Shown here one piece after another: positions 43,681 through 53,078 of a DNA stretch of 64,000 nt. A program made the position numbers and the translations under genes. How positions within the stretch are numbered: position 1 is the first letter of the stretch; every line of letters begins with the position of its first letter. The notes under the pieces are model-generated. The model saw only the letters and a list, made by a program, of their open reading frames with translations, ran no database searches and was not told the DNA's origin. The stretch comes from Desulfomonilaceae bacterium (GTDB lineage: Bacteria > Desulfobacterota > Desulfomonilia > Desulfomonilales > Desulfomonilaceae), in the NCBI GenBank assembly GCA_041662605.1, contig JBAZSD010000011.1:1-64000 (forward strand), written 5' to 3'.

Positions 43681-44586
43681 TCATTCTTCGGTTCGAGTTT
43701 CACCGAGAAATACTTGGAGCCCGATTGGTGAAGCCTGGTTGTAGATCTTTTCCAGGGACTCCAGAAAATTTTCCTGCCCACGCCAGAGAGGGAAACCGCC
43801 GAGTTTCCTGGCCTGCGCCCCTGGGATTGTTGGGATAGAGACCACTCCGGTATCCGATTCCTTGGGCTTCACCGGTCGCCAGAACGATTCTGGGTCACAA
43901 GGGAGCGGTTCTGGCGGGAGCAGGGTTACGGTTTCCTCTTGCTGATCGGGACCAGTCAGGCATTCATCCAGAGCGATTTCATCCGAAACCGATGAAATGT
44001 CCGTCATCGCAAGAATTTCATCGCGAGCCATGCCCCTTAAAGTGAAAATCAAAAAAGGGTCCCGGTCGAACTCCTCACCCAGTAGGTAATACACTGCGGC
44101 GATATGCTTGCAGGGGTTGGACCAGTCAGGGCACGAACAATTAGTCTCGATATCTTTTAATTTGTTCGGAAAAAGGCTGATGTTGACCTCTTTGAAGATG
44201 TCCTCAATGTTCTCGGGCATTTCACCGGCTAGCAACTTGGCGATGAAAAACGCCTGACCGGACAGGGCCGCTGAGATTTTTCCCCATTCCGATTTAGAAA
44301 TAGTCTTGATATTTATAATTACAGAATATGGCGTTTTCCTCGAACCTTGGACCTTAGCGGTCACTAAACCTTTTGAGATATCTATGGACGCTACTTGGCC
44401 ACGACGGGCGTAAGACCTCCCGCGTTGGAGCCTGGCCCCAATGTTGAAACTCTCGAGAACGGATATCCAGCGTTTAGCCCACCAGCTTTGCCCGAATGCC
44501 CCCCGTTTGTTCTGGGGTTTTACGCCGCCTTTGACTTGGATCGGGACGGAAGGCGTATAGTTACCATAATAGTCCCAGCGACTCAT
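43681..44586 (-). CDS. SWIM zinc-finger protein, partner of the SNF2 helicase
   Basis: A protein of 301 residues. The SWIM motif TNCSCPDWSNPCKHIAAVYY (Cys-x-Cys ... Cys-x-His, near residues 147-160) binds zinc and usually nucleic acid or protein. The N terminus (YGNYTPSVPIQVKGGVKPQ and WWAKRWISVLESFNIGARLQ) is typical of the SWIM proteins encoded next to bacterial SNF2 helicases. It begins one base after the helicase stop, with its ribosome binding site AGGAGATTAAG inside the helicase gene, so the two are translationally coupled. Confidence 0.9.
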   Translation of the reverse strand: MSRWDYYGNYTPSVPIQVKGGVKPQNKRGAFGQSWWAKRWISVLESFNIGARLQRGRSYARRGQVASIDISKGLVTAKVQGSRKTPYSVIINIKTISKSEWGKISAALSGQAFFIAKLLAGEMPENIEDIFKEVNISLFPNKLKDIETNCSCPDWSNPCKHIAAVYYLLGEEFDRDPFLIFTLRGMARDEILAMTDISSVSDEIALDECLTGPDQQEETVTLLPPEPLPCDPESFWRPVKPKESDTGVVSIPTIPGAQARKLGGFPLWRGQENFLESLEKIYNQASPIGLQVFLGETRTEE

Positions 44587-44587
44587 C

Positions 44588-47500
44588 TTAATCTCCTATA
44601 GCTTCTTTGCGAAGTTTCCACAGTTCTTTCAAATCTTCGTTAGATAACTCTGTAAGCCATCCTTCCCCGGCGCCTACAACTTTGTCCGAGAGTTCTTTCT
44701 TTTTTTCAATCATGTCGTCAATCCTTTCTTCAACGGTCCCTGCGCAGACGAACTTGTGAACTTGCACATTTCGAATCTGGCCAATACGGAAAGCCCTATC
44801 CGTAGCCTGATTCTCTACAGCCGGGTTCCACCATCGGTCAAAGTGAAAAACATGGTTTGACGCTGTGAGGTTAAGGCCTGTTCCGCCGGCTTTGAGCGAT
44901 AAAATGAAGATGGCTGGTCCTTCTGCGCTATCCTGGAAACGTTCGACCATCCGGTCCCTCTGAGTTTTTGTCGCAGCGCCATGAAGGAAAAGGGCCTCTC
45001 GGCCAAATGTTTCCATCAAATACTTCTGCAATAGTTTACCCATTTCCGCATACTGGCTGAAAACCAATGCCTTTTCGCCAACTTCTAGGATTTCCTCCAG
45101 CATTTCAGTAAGTCGTGACAACTTGCCGGAACGCCCAGGGATGGAAGAGTTGTCCTTAAGGAACTGGGCCGGATGGTTGCATACCTGTTTTAGATTTGAA
45201 AGGGTGGCCAGGACGAGCCCTTTTCGCTGGATGCCTTGAGAGGATTTCAGAGCGTCTTCAGTTTCTTTGATCACTGCTGTGTAAAGAGACGCCTGCTCTC
45301 TTGTCAGAGGACACAATACCTTCATCTCAAGTTTTTCAGGAAGGTCCGAAATAATGGTTTTGTCCGTTTTTAGCCGTCTAAGAATAAATGGCCCGGTTAT
45401 ACGTTTAAGTCGCTCAGTGGCTGCCTCGCTATGTTCAGCCTGAATAGGAACAAAGAATTTTCGCTTAAACTCCGTTTGTGTTCCAAGAAAATTTGGATTT
45501 AGAAATTCCATAATGGACCATAAATCGCCAATGTTGTTTTCTACTGGTGTCCCTGTAAGGGCGATTCGGTAGTCCGCTTTTAAAGATCTAGCCGCCTTGG
45601 CCTGTTTAGTTTCCGGGTTCTTGATGTTTTGAGCTTCGTCGAGAACGAGCCCTGCCCAATCTACTTCCTGCAGGAACTTGAGGTCACGATGGAGTAGCCC
45701 GTAACTCATGATGACCATTGCATGACTCATGACATGTTTCTTGAATGCGTCTTCCTTGTTTCTGCCGATACCATGATGAACGAGAACGGGGAGTTGTGGA
45801 GTGAATCTGGATGCCTCCTTTTGCCAGTTGTTCACCACTGTAGTAGGACACACGAGCAACACGGGCCGATGTTCTTTGTAAAATCGATTGCGCTGTATAA
45901 GCGCCAACGTTTGCACGGTTTTGCCAAGTCCCATATCATCAGCGAGGCATGCGCCCATTCCCATTTTGGCCAAAAAAGCGAGCCAGGAAAAACCTCGTGT
46001 CTGATAAGGTCGAAGTGTTCCATTGAAGGTGTCGGCCGGAGATAGCTGGTCTAATGGGGAGTTTCCCTCTAGTTGCTTAAGAAGATTGCCGACCCAACCC
46101 GTAGCGGTAACTCCTCCAAACTCGAACCCAGGAGGAGAATCTTTTGCTCCAACAGCCATTTTGATCAGATCGCCCACTGTTGTTTTAGATAATTCTTTCT
46201 TTTTCCACGAATCAACAGCCGCCTGGATTTCTTCTACGTTGACTTCTACCCATTGTCCGCGCAACTGAACCAGGGGAGATTTTAATTTAGCCAAAGCTTT
46301 CAATTCGGGGAGACTTAGTTTGACGCCACCAAGGGCGACTTCCCAATCGAAATCAACTATAGCTCCCAGGGATAAACCACTTGAGACCTTTAATTTCGGG
46401 CTTCTTACAGTAGCCCTTAGTGATAGCCCTTCTTTTGTCCCGGACCTGGTCCACCAGCCCGGAAACATGACTGTAAATCCGGAATGTTTAAGCAATACAG
46501 CTTTTTCTGTAAGAAATTCGTGCGCTTCAACGGTATCCAGGGTGTAGCCATCCGGCTGAGTGGATTTTAGGCTTTTCTCGATATTCGAGCTTATACTTCC
46601 AGCCTGGCCCAAAGACAACAGAAGATACTCCCGAAGGTCGGAAGGGTTTGTTTTGAGAGCTGACAACATTTTGGGCTTGGGTTTCCAAGCGTCTTCAACT
46701 GGGATAATAAGGCTAGGATCAGCGCATGATTGGATTAAATAATGTACGCGCCATTTCTCATCATGGATAATACGACGATTCTTCAGCATCGTCTCCGCAG
46801 GAGTCGGTTCCTCCAGTCGGAAGCAAAGACGAAAGGGCGATAACTCGGCAATCGCTATTGGTCGATTCCAGTCACGAACCTGCGTCCAAAGTCGCCTCAG
46901 TTCATTTGCTTCACCATGAATCAAACTGTTTGGAGATTGTAACGAGTGAAGCCATGCGTCATGAACACTGTCAAAAGACTTGTTTCCAGACTTCCTTGCG
47001 CTTGCGAATCTGCCGGAATCAGAAACCCTAACCAGATGGTCCATCGTGTCACTCAGAAAACGTCTCAATTCATTCAGTTTGTTGACCTGAGGTGGATTAG
47101 TCGAGCCAGGAGAGGTCAGAGAGCGGGCGACCGGAGGCATATGATTGGCAAGACGGTTCAGACGCTCTGAATCCTCAGCGGAGAACATCGGCTTCCATTT
47201 GGCGTGAAACTCTTCATTTTCCATTATGACTTGCGGCAGGTATCGCTGGGCCGCAACTAAACCGCCTGCGAAACGCAACGCCTCGGACCAGAAGGCCAGG
47301 TCATCCCCAATCACGACCCCAGGAACAATAGTTTTCTTTTGAACGCAGCAACAGAGCAAATCTATGATTTCATCAGCCCTGAGTTTATAAGTAGTCACGA
47401 GCCAAGGTTCAAGTTTTGGTTTACCACGTGAGTTAGACCCGTCAGCGATAAGAGGACTCGGGATGGGCTTATTTCCTCTGGTCGGAAGCCACGCAGCCAT

Positions 47501-47716
47501 TTGATCCAATCGTTTTCGGTCAGGCTGTAAACTCCAGGGGGCTCCCTTGATTATGTCAATCAGCCATTTCGACCCTAGATCGAAGGAATATTTACGCTCT
47601 TCGTCAGTCGCCCGATCGGCTGCTGCTGAGAGAGTTCCGTTACTTTTCCGGGAATCGGAGGTTTCTCCCCACAATAGGAGGCGCTTTGAATCTATTCCTG
47701 CATGTAGGACAATCAT
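44588..47716 (-). CDS. SNF2-family helicase-like ATPase
   Basis: A 1042-residue ATP-dependent DNA translocase. The core in the second half has motif I DDMGLGKTVQTLALIQ (near 590), motif II LVLDEAQNIKNP (near 690), motif III LTGTPVENNIGDLWSIMEFL, and motifs V-VI FILSLKAGGTGLNLTASNHV and ATDRAFRIGQ. The N-terminal ~500 residues form the long accessory region common to the bacterial SNF2 group that pairs with SWIM proteins. The protein probably moves on double-stranded DNA to displace proteins or remodel RNA polymerase or repair complexes. Start region has no strong ribosome binding site. Confidence 0.92.
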   Translation of the reverse strand: MIVLHAGIDSKRLLLWGETSDSRKSNGTLSAAADRATDEERKYSFDLGSKWLIDIIKGAPWSLQPDRKRLDQMAAWLPTRGNKPIPSPLIADGSNSRGKPKLEPWLVTTYKLRADEIIDLLCCCVQKKTIVPGVVIGDDLAFWSEALRFAGGLVAAQRYLPQVIMENEEFHAKWKPMFSAEDSERLNRLANHMPPVARSLTSPGSTNPPQVNKLNELRRFLSDTMDHLVRVSDSGRFASARKSGNKSFDSVHDAWLHSLQSPNSLIHGEANELRRLWTQVRDWNRPIAIAELSPFRLCFRLEEPTPAETMLKNRRIIHDEKWRVHYLIQSCADPSLIIPVEDAWKPKPKMLSALKTNPSDLREYLLLSLGQAGSISSNIEKSLKSTQPDGYTLDTVEAHEFLTEKAVLLKHSGFTVMFPGWWTRSGTKEGLSLRATVRSPKLKVSSGLSLGAIVDFDWEVALGGVKLSLPELKALAKLKSPLVQLRGQWVEVNVEEIQAAVDSWKKKELSKTTVGDLIKMAVGAKDSPPGFEFGGVTATGWVGNLLKQLEGNSPLDQLSPADTFNGTLRPYQTRGFSWLAFLAKMGMGACLADDMGLGKTVQTLALIQRNRFYKEHRPVLLVCPTTVVNNWQKEASRFTPQLPVLVHHGIGRNKEDAFKKHVMSHAMVIMSYGLLHRDLKFLQEVDWAGLVLDEAQNIKNPETKQAKAARSLKADYRIALTGTPVENNIGDLWSIMEFLNPNFLGTQTEFKRKFFVPIQAEHSEAATERLKRITGPFILRRLKTDKTIISDLPEKLEMKVLCPLTREQASLYTAVIKETEDALKSSQGIQRKGLVLATLSNLKQVCNHPAQFLKDNSSIPGRSGKLSRLTEMLEEILEVGEKALVFSQYAEMGKLLQKYLMETFGREALFLHGAATKTQRDRMVERFQDSAEGPAIFILSLKAGGTGLNLTASNHVFHFDRWWNPAVENQATDRAFRIGQIRNVQVHKFVCAGTVEERIDDMIEKKKELSDKVVGAGEGWLTELSNEDLKELWKLRKEAIGD

Positions 47717-47996
47717 AATGTGACGCCTTTGAACAACTTAATCGAGATGATATGGACCAAAAGCAAAACATAAATACCTTGGTGATCTTGGTTCAGCTTG
47801 TCATGGAGTTGTGATAACATTTTCATTCAATGATAGAAACATGGATGGGACTGGTGGCCCCAAAAGAAGATTCGACTATATGTGTTAATGGTAAACGACG
47901 TATCAAAGCATAAACCTATAGTCAATATTACTTGTAATTTAAATTTCACCCCCAATTTGGAGATAAGTTGAAGAAAACTAACAAATAGGAATTATA

Positions 47997-48794
47997 ATGA
48001 TAACGCTTTTGATTACTTATGCGCTGGTGGGGGTGGTTGCGGGGATACTTGCTGGTCTGCTTGGAGTAGGAGGAGGCCTGGTGATTGTTCCTATGCTTGT
48101 ATATTGCTTTAGTGGTCAAGGGGTGTCCTATGAACAGATCATGCATTTGGCTCTGGGAACCTCGATGGCCAGTATCATGTTTACTTCTATTTCCAGTTTC
48201 ATGGCTCATCATCGGGTTGGGGCGGTACGTTGGGATATTTTTAGGGGAATCGTACTCGGGATCCTTGTCGGGACGTTTTTGGGGTCGTGTGTCGCTGCCC
48301 GCTTGTCCACTGCGTTTCTGAGCGTCTTTTTTGTGATTTTTCTCTACTTTGTGGCGATCCAAATGGTCCTGAATCGTAACCCTAATGCGTCAAGGGGCCT
48401 TCCGGGTAAGCTCGGTATGTTTGGAGTGGGAAATATTATCGGGGCCGTATCTAGTTTTGTGGGAATAGGTGGAGGCAGCCTATCGGCGCCGTTTATGATT
48501 TGGCGCAACGTGCCTGCGCACGTCGCTATAGGGACATCCGCCGCCATTGGTTTCCCAATAGCCATTTCCGGAACCATAGGGTACATTTATTCGGGTTTAC
48601 ATGCTCCAAATCTGCCCAACTTCTCATTGGGATACGTTTACCTACCAGCCTTTGCGGGGATTGTTTGCGCAAGCGTGCTCACAGCGCCTCTAGGAGCTAA
48701 ACTGGCTCATAGACTCCCGGTAAAAAGGTTGAAACAGGTGTTCGCAGTTCTCCTTGCAGTAATGGGAACCCGCGTTCTTTTTGGGCTGATTTAG
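47997..48794 (+). CDS. TauE/SafE-family sulfite/organosulfonate exporter-like permease
   Basis: Inner-membrane protein of 265 residues with about eight spans. Both family repeats are visible: GILAGLLGVGGGLVIVPMLV near the N terminus and NIIGAVSSFVGIGGGSLSAP in the second half, then GTSAAIGFPIAISGTIGYI. Such proteins move sulfite, sulfoacetate or related anions. AGGA precedes the ATG by seven bases. It is transcribed alone, divergent from the SNF2 gene; a nearby secreted persulfide-type enzyme makes a sulfur role attractive but unproven. Confidence 0.9.
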   Translation: MITLLITYALVGVVAGILAGLLGVGGGLVIVPMLVYCFSGQGVSYEQIMHLALGTSMASIMFTSISSFMAHHRVGAVRWDIFRGIVLGILVGTFLGSCVAARLSTAFLSVFFVIFLYFVAIQMVLNRNPNASRGLPGKLGMFGVGNIIGAVSSFVGIGGGSLSAPFMIWRNVPAHVAIGTSAAIGFPIAISGTIGYIYSGLHAPNLPNFSLGYVYLPAFAGIVCASVLTAPLGAKLAHRLPVKRLKQVFAVLLAVMGTRVLFGLI

Positions 48795-48969
48795 AAAGCC
48801 GTTGGGTAAGACAGAACTCTGCAGGAACTCATTAGCCCAAGGTGTTTTTTGCCAAGAAAATCGTCTCTATTGAACAATCAGGGAGAGAGGCTTATTTTAT
48901 TCGCGAGAACCAGGGCGTTGACAGGTAACATTACTAGATTCGGAATTGAACCGTAGATGGAGGATCGGC

Positions 48970-50448
48970 ATGAAAAGAATGCCTTACATGATAATTACTC
49001 TCTTATCAATCTTGGCTTTATCAATCAGTGATGTTGTGGCTCGTGGCCCTGGTGAAGGCAAAGGTCCAGGAGGAAATGTCGGCGCTGTTCGTCAACACGG
49101 TGGGGGAGGAACAAGGCAGGCTACGCCGTCTGTGAGAAACCCTGCTGTTAACAGGCCTCAACCGGCCGGCCAATTTTCCAAACCAAGGGGAGGCGAATAT
49201 TCAAAACCCAATGTTTCCAGTCAAAGAAGAGCAGTCAGTCCCCAGACTTTTCAGCCGCAAATGAACGTTAAACCGGGGGGTGGAGGCTATTCCAAGCCTA
49301 ATCTTTCGGGTCAACAAAGATCAGGTCAACCCCAAACTTTCCAGCCTCAAATGAATATCAAGCATCGGGGTGGAGGATATTCCCAACCTAATCTTTCGGG
49401 TCAAAACCGGGTAGTCAATCCGCAGTCTTTCAGACCTCAAAGGGATACCAGACCTGGCGGAAACAGGACGCCGGTTCAGGGGGTTCATCCTCAGGCTGGG
49501 CAAGGCTTCAAGAACAAACCGAGCCAAGAAAGAGTGCAGCAATTTCTTAACTTGCCCAAGCAAAATATCGGCCGGCAGCCCGGCCCTGGTATGGGTAAAG
49601 TGGGCGCTGCCGCTCTCGGAGGAGCCGCCGGAGCAGTGGCTTTGGATCATTTTTTGAACAAGGGTAGGGGCCCAGGCGCTCATGACGCTGTAGGTTACAT
49701 GCCGATGAAGGGAGGCCATCAGGGTCAGAAACTGAACCCCCAGGCGGCCCAACACATTAGGGACAACTATTCCCACCGCTACCACAACATGTTTAACAAG
49801 AACTGGTGGGCTAGACACTCCAATCTGAATCAGTATTACTGGCATAATCATATATGGCCTAACCACCCGTGGAATTACTGGTGGCGTCCGGCCACATGGG
49901 TCGCGCTAAGCTCATGGGTTGTCTGGAATTGGGGACCTCCTCTGTACTACGATTATGGCTCCAATTTCTATTACGATAATGACTATGTCTATCTGAATGG
50001 TCGTCGTATTTGCTCTGCTGTTGAATATTATGACCAGGCTGTTCAGATAGTTTCCACGGCACCTGAGGTCCAAGACGAGGCAGCCCAGTGGATGCCCTTG
50101 GGCGTGTTCGCATTGACTCAGGACGCTACTAAAGCATCGAACATGGTTCTGCAACTTGCGGTTAACAAAGACGGCGCCATTCAGGGAACGTACTACAATA
50201 CGGAAAACGACACGACCAAACCGATTAAAGGAATGGTCGACAAGCAGTCTCAGAGAGCTGTTTGGACTTTCGCTGATGACAATAACAACGCTGTAATAAT
50301 GGAGACAGGGATTTACAACCTCACTCAGGATCAAACCGATGTATTGGTGCATCTGGGTAAGTCTCGGACTGAACAGTGGTTCCTGGTGAGACTCACGGAG
50401 CCACCAGCCCAGGAAGACCAGCCGGCGACGACAAATCCTGCTCAATAG
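48970..50448 (+). CDS. Secreted repeat-rich protein of unknown function
   Basis: About 492 residues. A signal peptide (MPYMIITLLSILALSISDVV) is followed by a Gly/Gln/Pro/Arg-rich, probably disordered region with three 30-residue repeats (49198-49467). Then come AAALGGAAGAVALDHFLN (short hydrophobic helix), an aromatic stretch rich in Trp, Tyr, His and Asn (HNMFNKNWWARHSNLNQYYW) and a C-terminal folded-looking domain (VFALTQDATKASNMVLQLAV, GTYYNTENDTTKPIKGM). The order resembles other secreted Trp/Tyr-rich proteins of deltaproteobacteria known only as hypothetical. Start at 48970 with GGAGG six bases upstream. An outer-surface or periplasmic matrix role is a guess. Confidence 0.75.
   Translation: MKRMPYMIITLLSILALSISDVVARGPGEGKGPGGNVGAVRQHGGGGTRQATPSVRNPAVNRPQPAGQFSKPRGGEYSKPNVSSQRRAVSPQTFQPQMNVKPGGGGYSKPNLSGQQRSGQPQTFQPQMNIKHRGGGYSQPNLSGQNRVVNPQSFRPQRDTRPGGNRTPVQGVHPQAGQGFKNKPSQERVQQFLNLPKQNIGRQPGPGMGKVGAAALGGAAGAVALDHFLNKGRGPGAHDAVGYMPMKGGHQGQKLNPQAAQHIRDNYSHRYHNMFNKNWWARHSNLNQYYWHNHIWPNHPWNYWWRPATWVALSSWVVWNWGPPLYYDYGSNFYYDNDYVYLNGRRICSAVEYYDQAVQIVSTAPEVQDEAAQWMPLGVFALTQDATKASNMVLQLAVNKDGAIQGTYYNTENDTTKPIKGMVDKQSQRAVWTFADDNNNAVIMETGIYNLTQDQTDVLVHLGKSRTEQWFLVRLTEPPAQEDQPATTNPAQ
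49198..49467 (+). repeat. Three tandem 90-bp repeats inside the secreted protein gene
   Basis: Three in-frame units, 49198-49287, 49288-49377 and 49378-49467, each encode about 30 residues beginning YSKPN or YSQPN and containing PQTFQPQMN or PQSFRPQRD, and ending in a Gly-rich stretch. The second and third units are the most alike at the DNA level in their first part, as expected for recent duplication. Confidence 0.85.
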
Positions 50449-50607
50449 AGAAGGCTGGACTGGTGTTGGGCTTTGAATCAAATGTGGTGATTTTTTGAAC
50501 GGGCCCGCGTTAGACCTTTTCACCGTGTCCGTATGAACACCGAGCCCTAGTCAAGACACAAACTTGATATATGGATTGCAACACCTGTTTTTTCAAGGAG
50601 GTATTCA

Positions 50608-51345
50608 GTGACCAGAGTATACTCAATCTTTCTACTAATGTTTTTCCTGGTGGTTACGACGGCTATCGCCAAACAAGACTTTCAGACTGATACGATCAAA
50701 ACATCCGGAGGGGACCTCAAGATCACTTTTATTGGACATGGGACCCTAATGTTCAACTATGCCGGGAAAATATTCCACGTGGACCCGTGGGGCAAGTTGG
50801 CTGATTATTCTAAACTGCCGAAGGCGGACGCCATCATCCTTACTCACGAACACGCGGATCATCTTGACCCGGACGCAATCAAGAAGATTCGAACAAAGGA
50901 TACTGTCGTCGTCCTTACTGAGAAGTGCGCCCAGACAGTTCCTGGTGGAATCATAATGCATAACGGCGATACGAAAACCGTTTACGGCGTTAAGATAGAG
51001 GCTGTTCCCGCTTATAACATGGTTCACATGAGGGCCCCTGGCGTACCCTATCATCCAAAAGGAGTAGGTAACGGGTATGTCTTTACTTTCGGGGACAAAC
51101 GGGTCTACGTTGCCGGCGATACGGAAAACACGCCTGAAATGAAAAGTCTTAAAGACATTGACATTGCTTTTCTACCCATGAATTTGCCATACACAATGAC
51201 GCCGGAAATGGTCGATGACGCTGTCAAGACCTTCAAACCGAAGATTTTGTATCCTTACCATACTGGCGATACTGATTTGTCCAAGCTGACAAATCTGATG
51301 AAAGGCGCGCAGGGAGTGGACGTTCGTCTTAGAAACCTGAAATAG
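50608..51345 (+). CDS. Periplasmic MBL-fold metal-dependent hydrolase (UlaG-like)
   Basis: A protein of 245 residues with an N-terminal signal peptide (VYSIFLLMFFLVVTTAIA) and an MBL domain: FIGHGTLMFNYAGKIFHVDP, ILTHEHADHLDPDAIKK with the metal-binding HEHADH near residues 79-85, and RVYVAGDTENTPEMKSL, then LYPYHTGDTD with the last His. This is the UlaG/UPF0173 branch. Export makes it unusual, since most are cytoplasmic. GTG start with AAGGAGG at 50595-50601. Substrate unknown. Confidence 0.86.
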   Translation: MTRVYSIFLLMFFLVVTTAIAKQDFQTDTIKTSGGDLKITFIGHGTLMFNYAGKIFHVDPWGKLADYSKLPKADAIILTHEHADHLDPDAIKKIRTKDTVVVLTEKCAQTVPGGIIMHNGDTKTVYGVKIEAVPAYNMVHMRAPGVPYHPKGVGNGYVFTFGDKRVYVAGDTENTPEMKSLKDIDIAFLPMNLPYTMTPEMVDDAVKTFKPKILYPYHTGDTDLSKLTNLMKGAQGVDVRLRNLK

Positions 51346-51366
51346 GTATAGAGAGACAATGTACAT

Positions 51367-51404
51367 CGACCTGACATCCACTTCGTCGCCGTGGAGTCAG
51401 GTCG
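51367..51404. terminator. Terminator-like hairpin at a convergent junction
   Basis: CGACCTGACATCCAC (51367-51381) pairs with GTGGAGTCAGGTCG (51391-51404), a 14-bp stem with a single bulged A and a nine-base loop. It lies between the convergent UlaG-like and beta-CASP genes. No T-run follows; a bidirectional terminator is likely. Confidence 0.6.
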
Positions 51405-51467
51405 TATTAAATGAAAAGTCTTCCATTCATTGCCAGGATTTATACCATCTCGAGCGATTCCGGAAAT

Positions 51468-53072
51468 CTATCCTACAATAACGGTCTGCAAATCCTCTTT
51501 AATATCCTTCAACCTGTCAAGATCATCTTCAGAAATCTTTTTGCCATAAAGGGAAAGTCGCTCTTTCAACTTTGCGATCTCAGCTTCGATATCCGCTGTA
51601 ACAGACAGCATCTCACGGCTGAAATCCTTGGCAATGGGACCGGGGACTATCTCATGGGCAGCTTCAACATGATCAAGTCTTAAGACTTCACGCCATTGAG
51701 GAACGTAAGCATCCAATCCCCATTGTTCCCTGATCTTGATTGCGAGAGCGTTGCTTGATCTCGGTTCTCCGTGTGTCACGAAAACTCTGGGCTTTGATTT
51801 GCCGGCAAAATGGCCGACCCATGCAAGGAGATCCGCCTGGTCGGCGTGAGCCGACAAGCCCCCGATGGTGAAGACTTTGGCCTTCACAGCCACTTTTTCC
51901 CCGAAGATCGTAACGGTCTTGGCGCCGTCCACAATTTGGCGACCAGTGGCTCCCTGGGCCTGGAAGCCCGCAATAATGATACTTGCTCCAGGTCGCCACA
52001 AATTGTGTTTCAGGTGATGTTTAATTCTACCCGCTGAACACATTCCGTTGGCCGAGATAATAATAGCTGATCCTTTAACCTCGTTTATTTTCATAGAATC
52101 TTGTGTGGACGGGGTCAGTTTAAGGTTCGGCATGCTGAATGGATCGAAACCCTGTTCCACAATTGCTTGAGTGGCCTGGTCATAATACTGTTTGTTATTT
52201 CTGAAAATTTCGGTGGCCTTTATGGCTAGAGGACTGTCAAGGTAGATTGGTATGTTGGGGATTTGTCCAGATCGTAAAAATTCTCCGAGCAGATAGAGAA
52301 CCTCCTGAGTCCTTTCCAGGGCAAAAGCTGGGATGATGACCTTTTCTCGATTGGAAAGAGCGTAGTGTATCGCTTCCAGGAATTCGGCTTTGCTGTCTTG
52401 AAAATTTCTGTGAAGACGGTCGCCGTAGGTCGATTCGATAAAGAGGTCGTCCGCTTCCGAGATTTCGGATGGGTCCTTTACAATTAGTTGATCGTGCTTC
52501 CCGAGGTCCCCTGAAAAAACTATTTTGGTTTGGCTTCCTTCGTCCTGAACCCATAACTCAACTATCGATGAGCCGAGGACATGTCCCGCGTTTCGCAGTC
52601 TGGCCTTGATTCCGGGTTCTACATCAAAGATTTTATCCAGTTCGAACGGGACAAAAAACTTGAGGCTTTCCGTTGCGTCCTTGGTTGTGTAAAGAGGAGT
52701 AGAGCCTGTCCTAGCGCGTCTGCTGTTTTTTCTGGTTTTCCATTCCGCTTCCATTTCCTGAACATGAGCGGAATCAAGTAGCATGACCTGACATAATTCC
52801 GCTGTGGGTGGCGAAGTTATGATCCTGCCGTTGAAACCGTCTTTTACAAACTTGGGAATACGCCCGCTATGATCAATGTGGGCATGAGTAAGGATCAAAT
52901 TTTTTATAGCCTTGGGTTCGTAACCCCAGGGTTCCCAGTTGCGAAGTTCCATATCCTTGGCGCCTTGGAACAACCCGCAATCTACTATGAGCTTTCTTCC
53001 ATCCGATGTTTCGAGGAGATAATTTGAGCCGGTCACTGACCCTGCCCCGCCAAAGCAGGTAACCTTGATCAT
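51468..53072 (-). CDS. Beta-CASP MBL-fold ribonuclease-like protein
   Basis: A protein of about 534 residues in the RNA-processing metallo-beta-lactamase group. MBL motifs: VTCFGGAGSVTGSNYLLET, ILTHAHIDHSGRIPKF (metal site near residues 62-68), NAGHVLGSSIVEL and IVFSGDLGKHDQL. The beta-CASP part has VIIPAFALERTQEVLYLLGE, IIISANGMCSAGRIKHHLKH and the C-terminal GGLSAHADQADLL and VFVTHGEPRSSNAL. All expected catalytic His/Asp residues are present. It likely trims RNA 3' or 5' ends. The second ATG (53072) is chosen because AAGGA is seven bases ahead of it but overlaps the first. Confidence 0.92.
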   Translation of the reverse strand: MIKVTCFGGAGSVTGSNYLLETSDGRKLIVDCGLFQGAKDMELRNWEPWGYEPKAIKNLILTHAHIDHSGRIPKFVKDGFNGRIITSPPTAELCQVMLLDSAHVQEMEAEWKTRKNSRRARTGSTPLYTTKDATESLKFFVPFELDKIFDVEPGIKARLRNAGHVLGSSIVELWVQDEGSQTKIVFSGDLGKHDQLIVKDPSEISEADDLFIESTYGDRLHRNFQDSKAEFLEAIHYALSNREKVIIPAFALERTQEVLYLLGEFLRSGQIPNIPIYLDSPLAIKATEIFRNNKQYYDQATQAIVEQGFDPFSMPNLKLTPSTQDSMKINEVKGSAIIISANGMCSAGRIKHHLKHNLWRPGASIIIAGFQAQGATGRQIVDGAKTVTIFGEKVAVKAKVFTIGGLSAHADQADLLAWVGHFAGKSKPRVFVTHGEPRSSNALAIKIREQWGLDAYVPQWREVLRLDHVEAAHEIVPGPIAKDFSREMLSVTADIEAEIAKLKERLSLYGKKISEDDLDRLKDIKEDLQTVIVG

Positions 53073-53078
53073 GGCCAT

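Noticed and set aside
49198..49467. CRISPR-like or non-coding repeat array
   Set aside because: The repeats are in-frame coding units of 90 bases without distinct spacers.
49912..50523. Minus-strand open frame of 203 codons across the end of the secreted repeat protein
   Set aside because: Antisense shadow of the folded C-terminal domain; no ribosome binding site and no recognisable domain.
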